Assembly: GCF_025698545.1 (NCBI RefSeq)
Contig: NC_068575.1
Location: forward strand, 54,321,980-54,385,979
Length of the DNA: 64,000 nt
Reading direction: 5' to 3'
Source: Gossypium raimondii
Lineage: Eukaryota; Streptophyta; Magnoliopsida; Malvales; Malvaceae
Positions 1 to 12,588 of the stretch are shown here, piece after piece. Numbering within the stretch: position 1 is the stretch's first letter; each line of letters starts with the position of its first letter. The notes under the pieces are model-generated. The model made no database searches, had not been told where the DNA came from, and saw only the letters and a program-made list of their open reading frames with translations. The position numbers were made by a program, and so were the translations under genes.

Positions 1-1810
1 ACATCTGCAACCACATTTGTTTTTCCCAAATGATAGTCGATAACCAGATCATAATCTTTCAATAATTCAAGCCATCTGCGCTGTCTCAGATTCAAATATT
101 TATGCCACATCAAATACTTTAAGCTTTTATGATTGGTGAATATATGACATTTTTCACCAAACAAGTAATGTCGCCAAATTTTCAGTGCAAAGACAATAGC
201 TGTTAATTCCAGGTCATGTATCGGGTAATTCTTTTTATGTGGTTTTAGCTGTCTAGAAGCATAGGCTATTACTTCACCTTCTTGCATCAATACACAGCCT
301 AAACCATTTAATGATACATCACTGTAAATCACAAATTCCTTACCCGATTCAGGCTGAACTAGAATTGGTGCTTCAGTCAACAAGGTTTTTAATTTGTCAA
401 ATTTCTACTGACATTTATCGGTCCATTCAAACTTCACATCTTTCTGCAACAACCGTGGCATTAGGAGAAGCTATCATCGAAAACCCTTGTACAAATCTCC
501 GATAATAACCAGCTAATCCTAGAAAACTTCTGACTTCAGACACATTTTTCGATGGTTTCCAATTAACAATTGCTGAAATTTTATTTGGATAAACTCTGAT
601 GCCTTCAGCAGATACTATATGTCCAAGAAAACCAACTTCCCGAAGCCAGAATTCACATTTACCGAATTTAGCATACAACTGTTTCTCACGCAGTGTTTGT
701 AAAATAATTCTCAAATGATCAGCATGCTCGGTTTCATCTCGGGAATATACTAGAATATCATCAATGAACACCACCTCAAATTTATCTAGATACGGTTTGA
801 AAATTCTATTCATGATATCCATAAATACCGCAGGTGCATTTGTTAAGCCAAATGGTATCACAAGTAATTCATAATGTCCATACGTGGTTCTGAAAGCTGT
901 TTTCGGTACAGCTGAGTCTTTTACTCGTAATTGATAGTAGCCAGAACAGAGATGAATATTTGAAAACATGGTGGCACCTTTCAATTGGTCAAACAGGTCA
1001 TCAATTCGAGGCAGTGAATATTTATTCTTGATTGTGACTTTATTAAGTTGCCAATAATCAATACACAATATCAGAGATCCATCTTTCTTCTTAACAAACA
1101 GAACCGGCGCACCTCAAGGTGAAGAACTAGGTTGAGCAAAACCTCTGTCTGTCAGTTCTTGCAACTGTGCTTTCAACACTTTTAATTCTATAGGGGTCAT
1201 TCTATATGGTACTATAGATATCGGTGTTGTCCCCGGAACAAGATCTATAGAAAATTCAACCTCTTTGACCGACGGTAATCCGGGTAACTCTTTTAGAAAC
1301 ACATCAGGATACTCACAAACTAGTGTACTGACTTAATATTTGATTTAAATACTTTAGTGTACAATACATAAGCAAGATAAGCATCATAACCCTTTCTAAC
1401 GTATTTCTGTATTAACATGGCTGATATCACATTAGACAACCCATTTAAATTATCAGATTCAATATAGAGTATTTCATCATTCTGACATTTCAACACAATA
1501 TGCTTCTGTTTACAATTTACCACTGCATCATGCTGAGTTAACCAATCTATAACCATAATTACATCAAACTCATTAAATGGTAATAACATCAAATCGGCCA
1601 GAAAATAGAAACCCCGTATCATTAACAGATAGTTCTTACAAATTTTATCCACCATCACATACTGGCCTAGGGGGTTTGATACTTTAACCATGAATTTAGT
1701 GTGCTCGACAAGTAAATTTTTAATAAACACTAAATTTGTACAAATGTATGAATAAGTTGAACCGGGATCAATTAAAGCAGTTATATCAGTATCAAGAAGA
1801 GAGAAAGTGC
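1..1810 (-). pseudogene. gypsy pol fragment: protease, reverse transcriptase, start of RNase H
   Basis: The protease part (about 1730-1320) contains a retropepsin-like core ending in DWLTQHDAVVNC. Reverse transcriptase (about 1300-427) shows [17 protein letters not shown], a PFGLTNAP segment and the catalytic box [10 protein letters not shown]. RNase H follows (about 420-1) with [22 protein letters not shown] residues and then leaves the window. A TGA at 1114-1116 replaces the tryptophan of the conserved SPWGAPV motif. Further frame breaks separate protease from RT near 1310-1330. Retroelement pol normally processes the polyprotein, copies the RNA and degrades the template; this copy cannot make it as one protein. 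Confidence 0.88.
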
Positions 1811-1899
1811 TAGTAATAACATCGGGTGTAGAGGCATCCTCACGTGCACGAATAGCGTATGTCCTTACTGATGCTCGTGCTTTAGATTTGACAGTTGAA

Positions 1900-2960
1900 T
1901 CTTTTATCGTACCTCGACTACCACTGACATTGTGGGGTTACGAGGTGGTCTACCTCTTGTAGCAGAGTTGCTTGGCTCTAGAGTCTGTATAATATCTTTC
2001 TCAGGTTTTTTCGGGCAATCTCTGAGATAGTGGTCAAAAGAGCCACATCTAAAACATGCTCCGCTCCTCATGCAGCACTCACTAAAATGAAATTTATTAC
2101 AGTGTTTGCACTTAGTTTTGGTACATCTAACACTGTCTGCACTAGCTACAGATGTAGCATGAGATCTTAGACTAAAGCATGATATACCTCTATCTTTCCT
2201 AGAATACCCAGCAAAAGTAGTGGAACAGTCATGATATTTCTTTGATTTCTTTGAGGAAAACTGATATGACTTTCCGGTAAATCTTTTACTTGAAGTTCGG
2301 GCTTCAATATCAGCTTGTCTCTTTTTTTTACTCAATTTTTCAACTTTATGTGCTCGGTCAACCAGTACAACAAATTCTTTTAATTCAAGAATCTCAACTA
2401 ATAATTTCATGTCTTCATTTAAATCTTCTTCAAACCACTTGCACATTACAATTTCAGTCGAGACACATTCTCTAGCATATTTACTCAGTCGAACAAATTC
2501 TCTTTCATACTCAAATACAGTCATATTCTCTTATTTAAGTTCTAAAAATTCCTTCCATTTCTGATCAAGGGATCTTTGGCTAATAAACTTATTTTTTAAT
2601 TCAATTTGGAAAAATTCCCAAGTAACCTATTCTTTTGGTACAACAGAAATTAACGTGTTCCACCACTCGTAGGTTGAGTCTTTTAACAAAGATACAACAC
2701 ATTTTAGACATTCAGCTGGTGTAGAAGATAATTCGTCAAGAACTCTGATAGTGTTTTCTAACCAAAACTCAGCTCTTTTAAGATCATCTTCAGCTGTTGC
2801 TTGGAATTCTTCAGCTCCATACTTATGGATTTTATCTACAGGAGGCTTACCAGTTTTAACAAGTTTTGTGCCTTGTGGCATATCAGGAACCGGTTGAGAA
2901 ACAAAAGGGGTGGAGGTTATTGTACAACCAGATTTGTTCTTACAAATTCTGTAAACCATT
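1900..2960 (-). pseudogene. gypsy gag remnant with CCHC zinc knuckle
   Basis: Two in-frame pieces (2959-2627 and 2524-1904) match a plant retrotransposon Gag. The first has the capsid-type stretch AEFWLENTIRVLDEL...YEWWNTL. The second has YEREFVRLSKYA and, near its end, the CCHC knuckle CFRCGSFDHYLRDC followed by basic residues. The pieces are separated by a TAA at 2531-2533 and a broken linker. Gag forms the virus-like particle and binds the element's RNA. The many C-to-T type changes are typical of methylated, long-silenced copies (inference). Confidence 0.85.
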
Positions 2961-3220
2961 CATTCATCATTTGGAAGAAGACTTCTTCTGCCTTTCCTCC
3001 TCGGCCCTCAGATACGGGCTTTCTACTACTATATGATGCTCTTTGTACTGAAGCTTGAGCATTGCTCTCAGTTTCTTCAGATTCAGCTCAGTTGGATGAC
3101 ATTGCTATATGAAAAACATATTTAAAATGGTTAGGAGATATCACACTATCACATATTATATAATGACAAGTATATCTAGACTCGTATACACTAAGTTAGC
3201 CTGAGAATCGACTAAACCGT

Positions 3221-3233
3221 AGCTCTGATACCA
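3221..3233 (-). other. primer-binding site, initiator tRNA-Met type
   Basis: On the - strand the sequence is TGGTATCAGAGCT, starting six bases after the inner end of the LTR. This is the usual complement of the 3' end of plant initiator tRNA-Met, the primer for minus-strand DNA synthesis. It fixes the LTR boundary and the element's orientation. Confidence 0.9.
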
Positions 3234-3464
3234 ATAAATGTAACACCTCTAACCTATATCCGTCATCAGAACAGGGTTATGGAGTATTACCAGAATAAAC
3301 AGATCAAATACAGATATTTTATATCATTTATATCAGAAATCAATCATAAATTGTCCCTTATATGAGCCATCGAGGCCCAAAATATGTAATAGAAATTAGT
3401 CGGGACTAATTCGGTACTCAGAGAAATTTTCACAAAGTTTCAATATTTTTCCTATATGCAGAGT

Positions 3465-3885
3465 ACACGCACCTGTGTGGTCAGGCCGTGTAGCTCACAC
3501 GGTCAAGAGACACGCTAGTGTCTCAGGCTGTGTGGACATTCGAAATAGGAACATACGACCGTGTTTCAGCCCGTGTCCAAATTAGGGTGGTTACTGACTT
3601 GGGTCACACTACCAAGTCACATGCCTGTGTGCTAGGCGGTGTGAACATTTTAATTTATATTAATTAGGTGCAAGGGCTACACGGCCATGTCACACGCTCG
3701 TGTGCCAGGCCGTGTGCCACACACAGCTGAGACACACGCCCGTGTCTTTACTCGTGTGAAAATACCTGAGCATTTTGTTTTGAAATTTTAAATATGTAAG
3801 AGACACACGGCCAGATCACACGCCCATATGCTAGGCCGCGTGTCACACACGGCTGAGACACACTCCCATGTCTCTGCCTGTGTGG
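3465..3885. repeat. array of palindromic CACACGG/CCGTGTG motifs inside the LTR
   Basis: At least ten short, imperfect palindromic copies of the CACACGG-CGTGTG type recur over about 420 bp, for example 'ccgtgtagctcacacgg' and 'cacacgcccgtgtc'. The spacing is irregular, about 20-50 bp. The same motif array is present in the solo LTR at about 61475-61770, so it belongs to this LTR family. It could bind a dimeric protein or form hairpins (inference). Confidence 0.8.
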
Positions 3886-4784
3886 ACAAAAATAGACCAT
3901 TTTCAAGGCCACTTTTCTCACCCAATTTGTCTTCCACCTACAATGACATTTTAACACATTCCCAAGTCAACAAAAAATATACAAATCAAGCCAAAACCAA
4001 GTCTATTACATATCATATTATCTTATATATTCAAATATCCATGCTTAACAATTTGCTTATTAGTTATCTATAAATCAACTATAGCAAAACACATATCAAC
4101 CATGATAATACCATATACTATTATGTATCAAAATGTATCAAATATAAGCCATCCAAATGGCTAATCACAACTAAATATTACATGCCATCAATGGCTAAAT
4201 TAACCTATACATGTCATTATATTAAAGTTAATTTAATAAATATACCGAAAAAGGGTGATTGATAGTGTGATGTGGCCCGACTAGCTTCCAACCTTAACGA
4301 GCTTCCGGGTTACTATAAAACAGAGGAAATAAAACAGAGTAAGCATTTAAATACTTAGTAAGTTCGTATAATAGGAATTAACTTACCATTCAAATGTATT
4401 AAAGGTAAATACACATAATATATTCAAGCAAGTTGATCATTACCCTAAACATATATCCGCATCATGTTAGTCAAGTAATTATATATAATAACCCTTAATC
4501 ATGGATGAACAAGGTCATCAAGCAAATTCCACATTCAAGTAACAACCAATTTATGCTTTAGTATATCAAGCAAATATCATTTCCATACACTTCCTATATC
4601 TTGTATACAAACTTCATATGCAAGTTATGTTCTTGTAGTCAAATATTTGTCCTTAATCTTTCATCACAAATTCATTATTATCATTTATCATAACTTTACC
4701 CGTTGAACCACTTATAATATCGATAGATACATGGTTAGTACACACAAAGTGTACATACTATTTTTCCATCAATTCATATTCAGG

Positions 4785-5200
4785 AATGCTCATTGAGCAT
4801 TTAAACAGGAAGCTCTTCCAAGGAAAATAACAGAAAGCTTATGTGAGCTTGTAACAGGAAGCTTATCCTGGCTTAATAACACGAAGCACATAAGATCTTA
4901 AATCAGAAAGCTCATGCGAGCTTAACAGGTAAATCTGTAGAGCTATTATCAGGAAGCTTATGAAAGAGCTTTTAATTGAGAAACTCTGGGTAGTCATATA
5001 TCGGGACGCTCATAAGAGCTGCGGTGTGTCCGCAACACATGCAGGATCACTACTGATCAGAATGCTTATAAGAGCATATAAACGGGAAGTTTAAAAGAAC
5101 CATGTATCAGAAAACTCAAGAGAGCTTATATCGGGATGCTCATGTGAGCTATAACGGGATGCTCTTACGAGCTATGGTGTGTTCGCAACATATGCAGAAC
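4785..5200. repeat. short tandem units rich in AAGCTYAT / AGAGCT inside the LTR
   Basis: Units of about 25-35 bp of the form 'caggaagctcatgagagctta' repeat with variation more than a dozen times. The reverse-complement series ('gagcttcccgttat') occupies about 60045-60610 of the solo LTR. This is an internal minisatellite of the LTR family and has no coding potential. Confidence 0.8.
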
Positions 5201-6388
5201 CACAACCACTCTGGGAACCTTGTATCCATCTAATTTCATTTGTTCAAACGAGATTTATTTCTTGTCGGACATTGTCGGATATGTGATTTATTTTCATACT
5301 TAACAATTATACAAATCACATACATATAAATCAAGCATATCACGTAAATATACAATTTAGTTACACGAACTTACCTCAACACTTTCTCGTGTACAAAAAC
5401 CTACTAATCCGACACTTTTTTTTCCTCAATCTAACTCCTTATTTGATCTTTCCGTATCTATATAAACGAATTTAACATCAATTTAATACATTTCATATTC
5501 AATTCAATCCAATCCACATCTTAGGCAAAAGTACCATTTTTACCCCTATACTTTTGATTAATTCCAATTTCGTCCCTAGGCTCGGAAAATAAATTTCATG
5601 CAACTTAACCCTTATTCTAAGCCTAGCCAAATTTTTTATATAACAATAACAGTCCATGTATTTCACAAAAATTAGAATTTTTCTACAAATTTTACATCTT
5701 TTCAATTTAGTCCCTAAATCACAATTTCATGAAAATTTCCTTTACAAAATTGCTTATCTATTAACAACCTTTCCATTTATACCATAAAATTCATACTTCT
5801 TTCATATTCTTCCATGGAAAAACTTTAATACTTTGATAACTTTGCAAATTAATCCCTAAAATAGCTAGATTAAGTTATTATGGTCAGGAAATATAAAATT
5901 ACTAAAAAGCGGACAAGAAAACATACCTAATTAAGCCAAGTAAGATTGCTTGAGTTCTTTTCTCTTAGCTAGGGTTTCCATGTATTTTAATTTGGGAAGA
6001 TGATGAAATAAGATGATATTAGTTTATTATCATATTTAATTATTTTAATTTTCAATTTAGTCCTTTTCTTTTCTAATTTTCCATGGATGATTCATCAAAC
6101 TTATCTACTAACTCCTCTTAATGGTCTATTTGCTATATAAGGACCTCAAATTTTGAATTCCATAGTTATTTGATACTTATAGCTACTAAAGCTCAACTTT
6201 TGCATTTTATGCAATTTAGTCCTTTATTAAATTAGACATGTAATCGGTAAAATTTTATTAATAAAATTTTCATACGTTATTTCTATCATAATGCATACCA
6301 TGTACTAATATTAAAATATTTTTCTTTTTGACTCGGATTTGTGGTCCCGAAACCACTGTTCTGATTTTACTGAAAACGGGCTGTTACA

Positions 6389-7150
6389 CTTAGCACTTCG
6401 GTGCTCAGGTGTGTTTTGAAGTTATCGCTTGAACAAGTAATTTAGTGTGTTTTTGGTGGTTACCTCGCATATCCATATCTATTTATTGTAGTTCATCAGG
6501 CTATATAATTATTGTAAAACGGAAAATATCTGATTGATATTATGTATTGTATTTGGAAATGTATTGTACGTATTGAAATGTTGTAAAATTGTATATGATG
6601 AACTCACCTTACTGCTATGAGATGTGTTGACAGAAAAGTCGTATGGTTAGCTAATTCATTATGTTAGTTGTGATTTGAGGTGAGTTTACTATTCTAGCTC
6701 GTATGAACTTACTAAGCACTCGTAATGCTTACTCATTTATGTTTCTTGTCTTGTATTTGTCTTTTGTGGAACGCATCGGTCGAATCAAATTGAAGTCCAC
6801 ACTATCTAGCTTCTAACTCGATAGATTTTTAATCGTTTCGATCTTAGTTATGTGGCATGTATACAGGAGTCGTATTACACATGTGTCATTTTGATTGCTC
6901 ATGAATTTGAGCATATGTGGCACTTGATTTTGGATGTATACATGTTATGTATATAAGTGTGTATGGTGGCCAAATTTTCAATATGTGATGGTTGAGTGAT
7001 AGCTTAATGCGATGTCTTGAATAAAATCCAAATGATATTTGTAGCTACAATTTTGCATGAAAACATGATGTTATGAGATGTCGAATTATGATATTCTTGG
7101 TCATGAATATGGCTTGGATTTTGAATGGCTATCATATACATATATGTGTT
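6389..7150 (+). repeat. LTR remnant interrupted by the gypsy insertion
   Basis: The block at about 6695-6830 (gaacttactaagcactcgtaatgcttact, then a short gap, then a 'gaagtccacactatctagcttctaactcg'-like stretch) resembles the R-region of the solo LTR near 60930-61050 (gaacatactaagcattaagtgcttact). It is therefore a diverged LTR of a related gypsy family on the + strand, cut by the 6388 insertion. The right boundary is approximate. Confidence 0.5.
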
Positions 7151-8189
7151 TGTTGGAAATGCAGCAAGCAACGAAAGAAGCATTTGTTTAACAGAATTGA
7201 CATTGTTATACTTGAATACTTGGTGAATGTATTTAGGTCTTATTAGGCATATATGATTACTTGAATGTGCTAACTATCACTGTATTTGACTTGGAAGATA
7301 ATTATATGCGAATTCTGTGTAAATAGTTATGAGGCAAACTATGATAATGTGTGAGTTGTGTTTATATATGATTCTACTTCTAATGAACGTTAGAGTCCTA
7401 AAATATATCAAATTTTTATCCTAATAAACATCCACTTTATAATAAAATATTTATAACAAAAATAAAATTTAACAAAAGTGAAACAATTGTTATTTTATAA
7501 ATGATAGATAGAGTTTATCAAAATAAAATTACCTTCTTCTAAACTTCTACAAATTAAAAACAAACATAAAAAGAGTACAAATTTAATTAATTGATTAACC
7601 CATTAACTCGGCTTTCAAGTGATTGGATTAACAATATTTCAATTTAAATTCATATATAAGAAAACATATTAAAATATCTTAAATGACTAATGGCTCGGTA
7701 TTTTGGTATTAAATAGAACGAAACACTTGTTTTGTATGTTAAATTAGATCAAATTATTTAAAATAACCATAAACATTATAAATTTAGAGAAAATAGTAAA
7801 GTAGAATTGTGATAAAATTTTATAAATACATAAAAAAATAATGAAAATACAAAAATATCAATCCTACTTAGCTTTAACTTAAAGTCCAAGTGCAAATCCA
7901 ACCAAACCAAAACTCTTCTACTACTATACATCGGCGTCGTTTCCACACAAAAATAATTCAATAAAAGCAAAAAGAAGAAATAGACAAAATGGTCCAATAA
8001 ACCAACCCTATTTTCTCTCTCTCTGTCTCCCTGCTCGTCTTCCCTTTTCCTTGTATTTTCTTTTGTTTTTAGATAAATTGGGCAATTCTGGTATTGGGGA
8101 ATAAAAGGCTAAAAGACAAGACACGATGATGTTTTCAACTCAAGGAACAAAAACCCAGTAAAGGGAGCAAGTCAACTGGTTGGTCGTTG
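7151..8189. other. intergenic, AT-rich, then ATG1 5' leader
   Basis: No coding region is supported. The last 180 bases hold a CT-rich tract (about 8012-8045) of the kind common in plant 5' leaders. They presumably contain the ATG1 promoter and transcription start, which I cannot place exactly. Confidence 0.6.
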
Positions 8190-11100
8190 ATGATGACGAC
8201 GAGGGTGGATTACGGGGGACCGGGTCCTGGCCAGGTCCGACTAGTCGGAGACTATATTCTGGGTCCAAGAATCGGGTCGGGTTCATTCGCGGTGGTTTGG
8301 AGGTCAAGGCATCGACAACATGGGTTGGAAGTCGCAGTTAAAGAGATTGATAAGAAACTCCTGAGCTCCAAAGTCAGTGAAAGTCTGCTCAAGGAGATAT
8401 CCATTCTCAGCACTATTAATCACCCCAATATCATCCAACTTTTTGAAGCCATTGAGGTCTTTCTTTTTTTCAAAAAAAATATTTTTGATATACCCACTTT
8501 TTCTATTTCCTTTGGAAATTTGAATTATTTTATGACTGATTAATGCGTAAGTAATGCTGTGGCAGACTGAAGATAGGATATTTCTAGTGTTGGAATATTG
8601 CGATGGAGGGGATCTCGCTGCTTATATTCAAAGATATGGAAAAGTATCGGAGGAAGTTGCCAGGCATCTTATGAGGCAATTGGGTACTCTGTTTTGAAAT
8701 TCTTTTAGAATCTTTAGACAATTGCTTCTTTGAACCTCATTGATGGTAGTAACAGTTATTAAATACAAATTTGATGATTGGGTTGTTTTTGTTTTAAACT
8801 TATAATTCTAGTTGGATATTGCATGTGGGTTTTTGTTGGGAAACCTCATGACAACAGTTACAGCACAAACTTTTGCTTCTTAAGTAGTAACGGCTTTTAA
8901 ATTAAATGTTTGATAGTTAAGGCAATTGATTTGCAATTTATATAGCTATTATTGTTTCACGTGTGATTTACAGTAAGATATTCTTAATTGCTTTGTTAGT
9001 CAAATGGATATGATGCCAAACTGGAGCCCATTGTTTCCTCATATCCCCAATTTTCTTTGCTTACATTCGTTTCTATTTAGCTTATTCAGAAAAATCTGGA
9101 ATGCCCTGATCGGTGGACTATCTTGTGCAGCTGCAGGATTGCAAGTTCTTCAAGAAAAACACCTTATTCATCGGGATTTAAAGCCGCAGGTATGGTGCTT
9201 CAATATCTTAGTTTAATTCTTTGTATGTTTAGTAGGATGTTGATTTTCTCAGTAGTACGGGTCATGTTTAAAGAAATGCAGGCATTCTTGTTTTATAGGA
9301 CACTGCAATGCATTCTGTCTTGTTGTATGTTAGTAGATCTATTTCGTAATTAACTGGCAGCTAACCTCTGTAGTTTGTATGTGATGAATACTAGATCATT
9401 TATTTCTTTTAAATTTATTGTAACTTTGCAGAACTTACTGTTAACTAAAGGATCAACTCCGCAATTGAAGATAGGAGATTTTGGTTTTGCAAGGTGAACA
9501 CTTTAATTGGCCGCCTTCTAGTTGGCACAATGCTTAGTTCATGGATATGGCTTCATTTTGCAACATGCAGTATAATTTAATCTGTTTCTTTTTTGCTTTT
9601 GATGCTTGTAAGGAAGAGATCTTTTTTCTCTTCTCATTTTTTTAAAATTAGAAAAGTTAGGCTATCTAGAAACATGTGTTCCGACTTCCATGGAACATCT
9701 GTCAGTCGTATTCTCTTGTCATGACCCAAAATGATTCAAACAAGTTATGGTTTAGATAACTATATAACATTTTGACACAGGGATCAAAGTTGTTCATAGA
9801 AAGCTGTTGATATACCTTGTTTTGCAGATCCTTGACACCTGAAAACTTGGCTGATACACTATGTGGTTCACCATTGTACATGGCACCTGAGATTATTCAG
9901 AATAAGAAGTATGATGCAAAGGTGAAAGAACTGCATGGATTTTACTCCCTCCAGTCCACCCACCTCCATTTATTTTTCTTTAGCTAGCTTTTACTTGGCT
10001 GTAATGATCAATGCAGGCTGATTTGTGGAGTGTTGGGGCAATCTTATTTCAACTGGTCACTGGGAAGCCACCATTTGATGGCAATAATCAACTACAGGTT
10101 TATGTGTAGGATGATCTATTTGGCTTATTATCAAAGCTTAAATGCTTCATAAATATTCATTGTGATTCTCTTCTGTATGCAGCTGTTCCAGAATATATTG
10201 AGGTCCACTGAATTGCAGTTTCCAGAAGGAGCCCTGGAAAAATTACATCCTGATTGTGTTAATCTCTGCAGAAGTCTGTTACGACATGATCCGGGTACTG
10301 GTTACTAACAGTCTTGATTTTGGGTTATATGGTACCAATAATTATGCCTGCAGTTTGCAAATATTTGGGATCTTTAGTTTACTTGCAGTACTTGTAAATC
10401 CTGCAATCTAAAATTTAACTTCAATTTGCAGTTGAGCGACTGACATTCAGGGAATTTTTCGATCACAAGTTCCTTGGTGAGAGAAGGTAAAATCCTCTTT
10501 TGGTGCTTTTGGTGCTTTTGGTGCTTTTGATGCTACTTGTTTCAAATTCCTTTATGTAAAGTTGTCTAGCAGGCAAAGCAGCTTGGATTAAGTTTATTGT
10601 ATCATTATCTGTAGCAAAAAGGTGGGCCTTGAGCTGGACTCATCACGTCTTCAATCAGAAGCAATGGTTGAGCAGTTTGATTCTTCTGCCTCTGAGAATA
10701 AATCTCCATTACCTTATCGGGATGTCATAAACATATCTAGCATAAATCAGAAATCAGTTAGTTCATTTGAATGTGGTACGGTATCACAAACAAAGGAGTA
10801 CGAGTGTTCATCCAGTGTCAAAGGTGCTCTTGGGGCAGTGGCTCTTACTGTATGTGATAGCAAAGGAAAATCTGTTGATAACCAGTGTTCACCAGCTCAG
10901 CTCAGAGGTGCATTCTTCTGCTAGACAATGTTCCCACTATGCTCTTTTCTTTTCTTTTAATCATTGTCTTTTCTTTTCTTTCTATCCTTCTAATTCCTCA
11001 TTTTTCCCTTCTATGGCCAGTAGCTGACTCATTGGAAGGTATTGAGAAGGAATACGTTCTCGTCAATTCTCATTCCACATCGATGGAGACTTTCTCTTAT

Positions 11101-12588
11101 TACCTTGAGACGTCCCTCCAAGATTATTCAACTTTGAAGTGCCAAGCAAAGAAGAGTGACCAGGAACCAGCAGTTTCTCTGGAAAAGGAGACCGCTGAAA
11201 GTTCTGCCGCTTCTGCAAAATCTCCACAGTTTCAGGGATTGGATGTGCAAACATCATCTGAATCAGCTATGCTAAGGGAAGTACAGAGACTTAACATATT
11301 GCATCCCTCAACTAGGCTGCAGTTATTGCATCAGTATGCACGGGCTATTGCAGAAATAGCTCAAGGAAAGGTGATCTTTTATTGTTTTCTTCTGAATAAG
11401 TACAGCCTATCTGTTGTAGACAGGCAATTGCATGACCTAGAAGAAATGGATATTGTATTTCTAGTAGCAGAAATTTTGTCAGTTATAGAAGAATAGTGAA
11501 GTAGTAGCTCCCCAGTTATATCTGTCCTTATCTAGGTCATAGATGATCTGGCTATTCGAACTTGCCGCTCAACTTTCGGAAAAGCCTGCTTTTCTGTTTG
11601 GTGAAATTTTTAAATGCTTCCGTTTAGAAACATTGGATTGCTATAAACAGTTAACTAATACTCGTTATATTTTAGGATGTGAGTTCCATTTATGGCCGAG
11701 TCAAAGCCTGTTAGTTTTTTCAGGAAAAAACATCTGCATGTCTGTTGTTGCAGATTATTGCATTGAGTGAAACATCTCTCTAACATCAGTTGGGTGCAGT
11801 ATAATGCAGGACTATTTGTAGAATCATTTTCAGTTGAACTTGTTGTCTTGGCTATATGGAAGAAAGCTCTTCAGATCTGTAGCTCTTGGAAAACCTCTGC
11901 TCCAGACAATGAATCACCTGGAAGCAATTCAGGCAATCAACCTACTACCACTATTCAGAGTAGCGCAGACTTGGCTCCAAATTCAGGTGACAATGTAGAT
12001 TTAAACAAGCCTTCATCTGCTTGCATCTGGGCAGAGCAAGGATTTATCGTTGCTTATGATCGTGCCGAGAAGTTGTCATGTCATCTTCGAGATATGGATG
12101 GTTAGATTGTCAATATGAAATAACACTTTGTTTATAACTTTCTCTTAATTGGGGTTTTGATTGGTCAAATAATTTCAGCTACAGCACAGATGCCTGATGC
12201 CATGGAAATAATATATCAAACCGCACTCACGATCGGGACAAATGGCGCTGTGAGTAACTTGCATTAACGTCATAATTTATTTACTTACCCTTTGTAGTTG
12301 TGACTAACATAAATGCTTTCTTTTTCTTGATCTTTTATGAACTTGTTTTAGGTAGATGAGTATATGCGGAACAAAGGTAGTGCTGCGGCATTGTACTCTA
12401 AAGCAATGGTTTTACTTTCATTTATTGTAGGAGAGGCGGCAAGTCTTCCATTGAACCCGCCATTTTCGTTGACTCCTGCCAATAAGAAGCGAATTCAGGC
12501 ATACATTAACAACTTGCAGACTCATCAATCTCAGTTTCTAACATCAGCACCGTTTCCTAAGCTGTCTGCAGACTTCCACACCAAATGA
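8190..12588 (+). CDS. ATG1: serine/threonine-protein kinase ATG1 (autophagy initiation), 13 exons
   Basis: ATG1 kinase, with ATG13 and partners, starts autophagosome formation in the cytosol when nutrients are short. Coding exons: 8190-8456, 8566-8683, 9131-9189, 9432-9493, 9828-9921, 10017-10097, 10183-10294, 10432-10486, 10615-10907, 11021-11370, 11800-12100, 12179-12249, 12352-12588. All have GT-AG borders; the sum is 2100 nt, giving 699 aa. The kinase domain (about 21-280) has the glycine loop GSGSFAVVW (29-37), VAVK lysine K51, HRDLKPQ (D144), DFG (164-166) and APE (188-190). A variable linker follows. The C-terminal part (about 465-699), with [21 protein letters not shown] and [14 protein letters not shown], matches the plant ATG1 MIT-type region that binds ATG13. 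The start is the first ATG in frame; a TTG three bases upstream is irrelevant. Paralogue (1a, 1b or 1c) not decided. Confidence 0.95.

Larger units (their letters stand above)
1..6388 (-). mobile_element. Ty3/gypsy LTR retrotransposon, 5' LTR plus gag-pol, truncated by window start
   Basis: Read on the - strand the order is 5' LTR (6388-3239), primer-binding site, gag with a zinc knuckle, aspartic protease, reverse transcriptase, and RNase H running off the window at base 1. That is the normal gypsy order. The LTR is unusually long (3150 bp) and ends TGTAACA...TGTTACA. The long LTR and the RNase H residues suggest the Tekay/Del group (inference). The coding part is broken by stops, so the copy is not autonomous. 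It inserted into an older LTR remnant that continues from 6389. The integrase and the second LTR lie outside the window. Confidence 0.93.
3239..6388 (-). repeat. long terminal repeat (5' LTR, 3150 bp)
   Basis: It starts on the - strand with TGTAACAGCCCG and ends with GGTGTTACA, next to the primer-binding site. Both terminal segments match the solo LTR at 58670-62006 in the opposite orientation, for example the shared GGTAATACTCCATAACC near the 3' end. It contains a palindrome array (about 3465-3885) and a tandem array (about 4785-5200). Open frames inside it are incidental. Confidence 0.92.

Noticed and set aside
8187..8189. TTG as start codon of ATG1
   Set aside because: Plant nuclear genes start at ATG; the ATG at 8190 is directly downstream and in frame.
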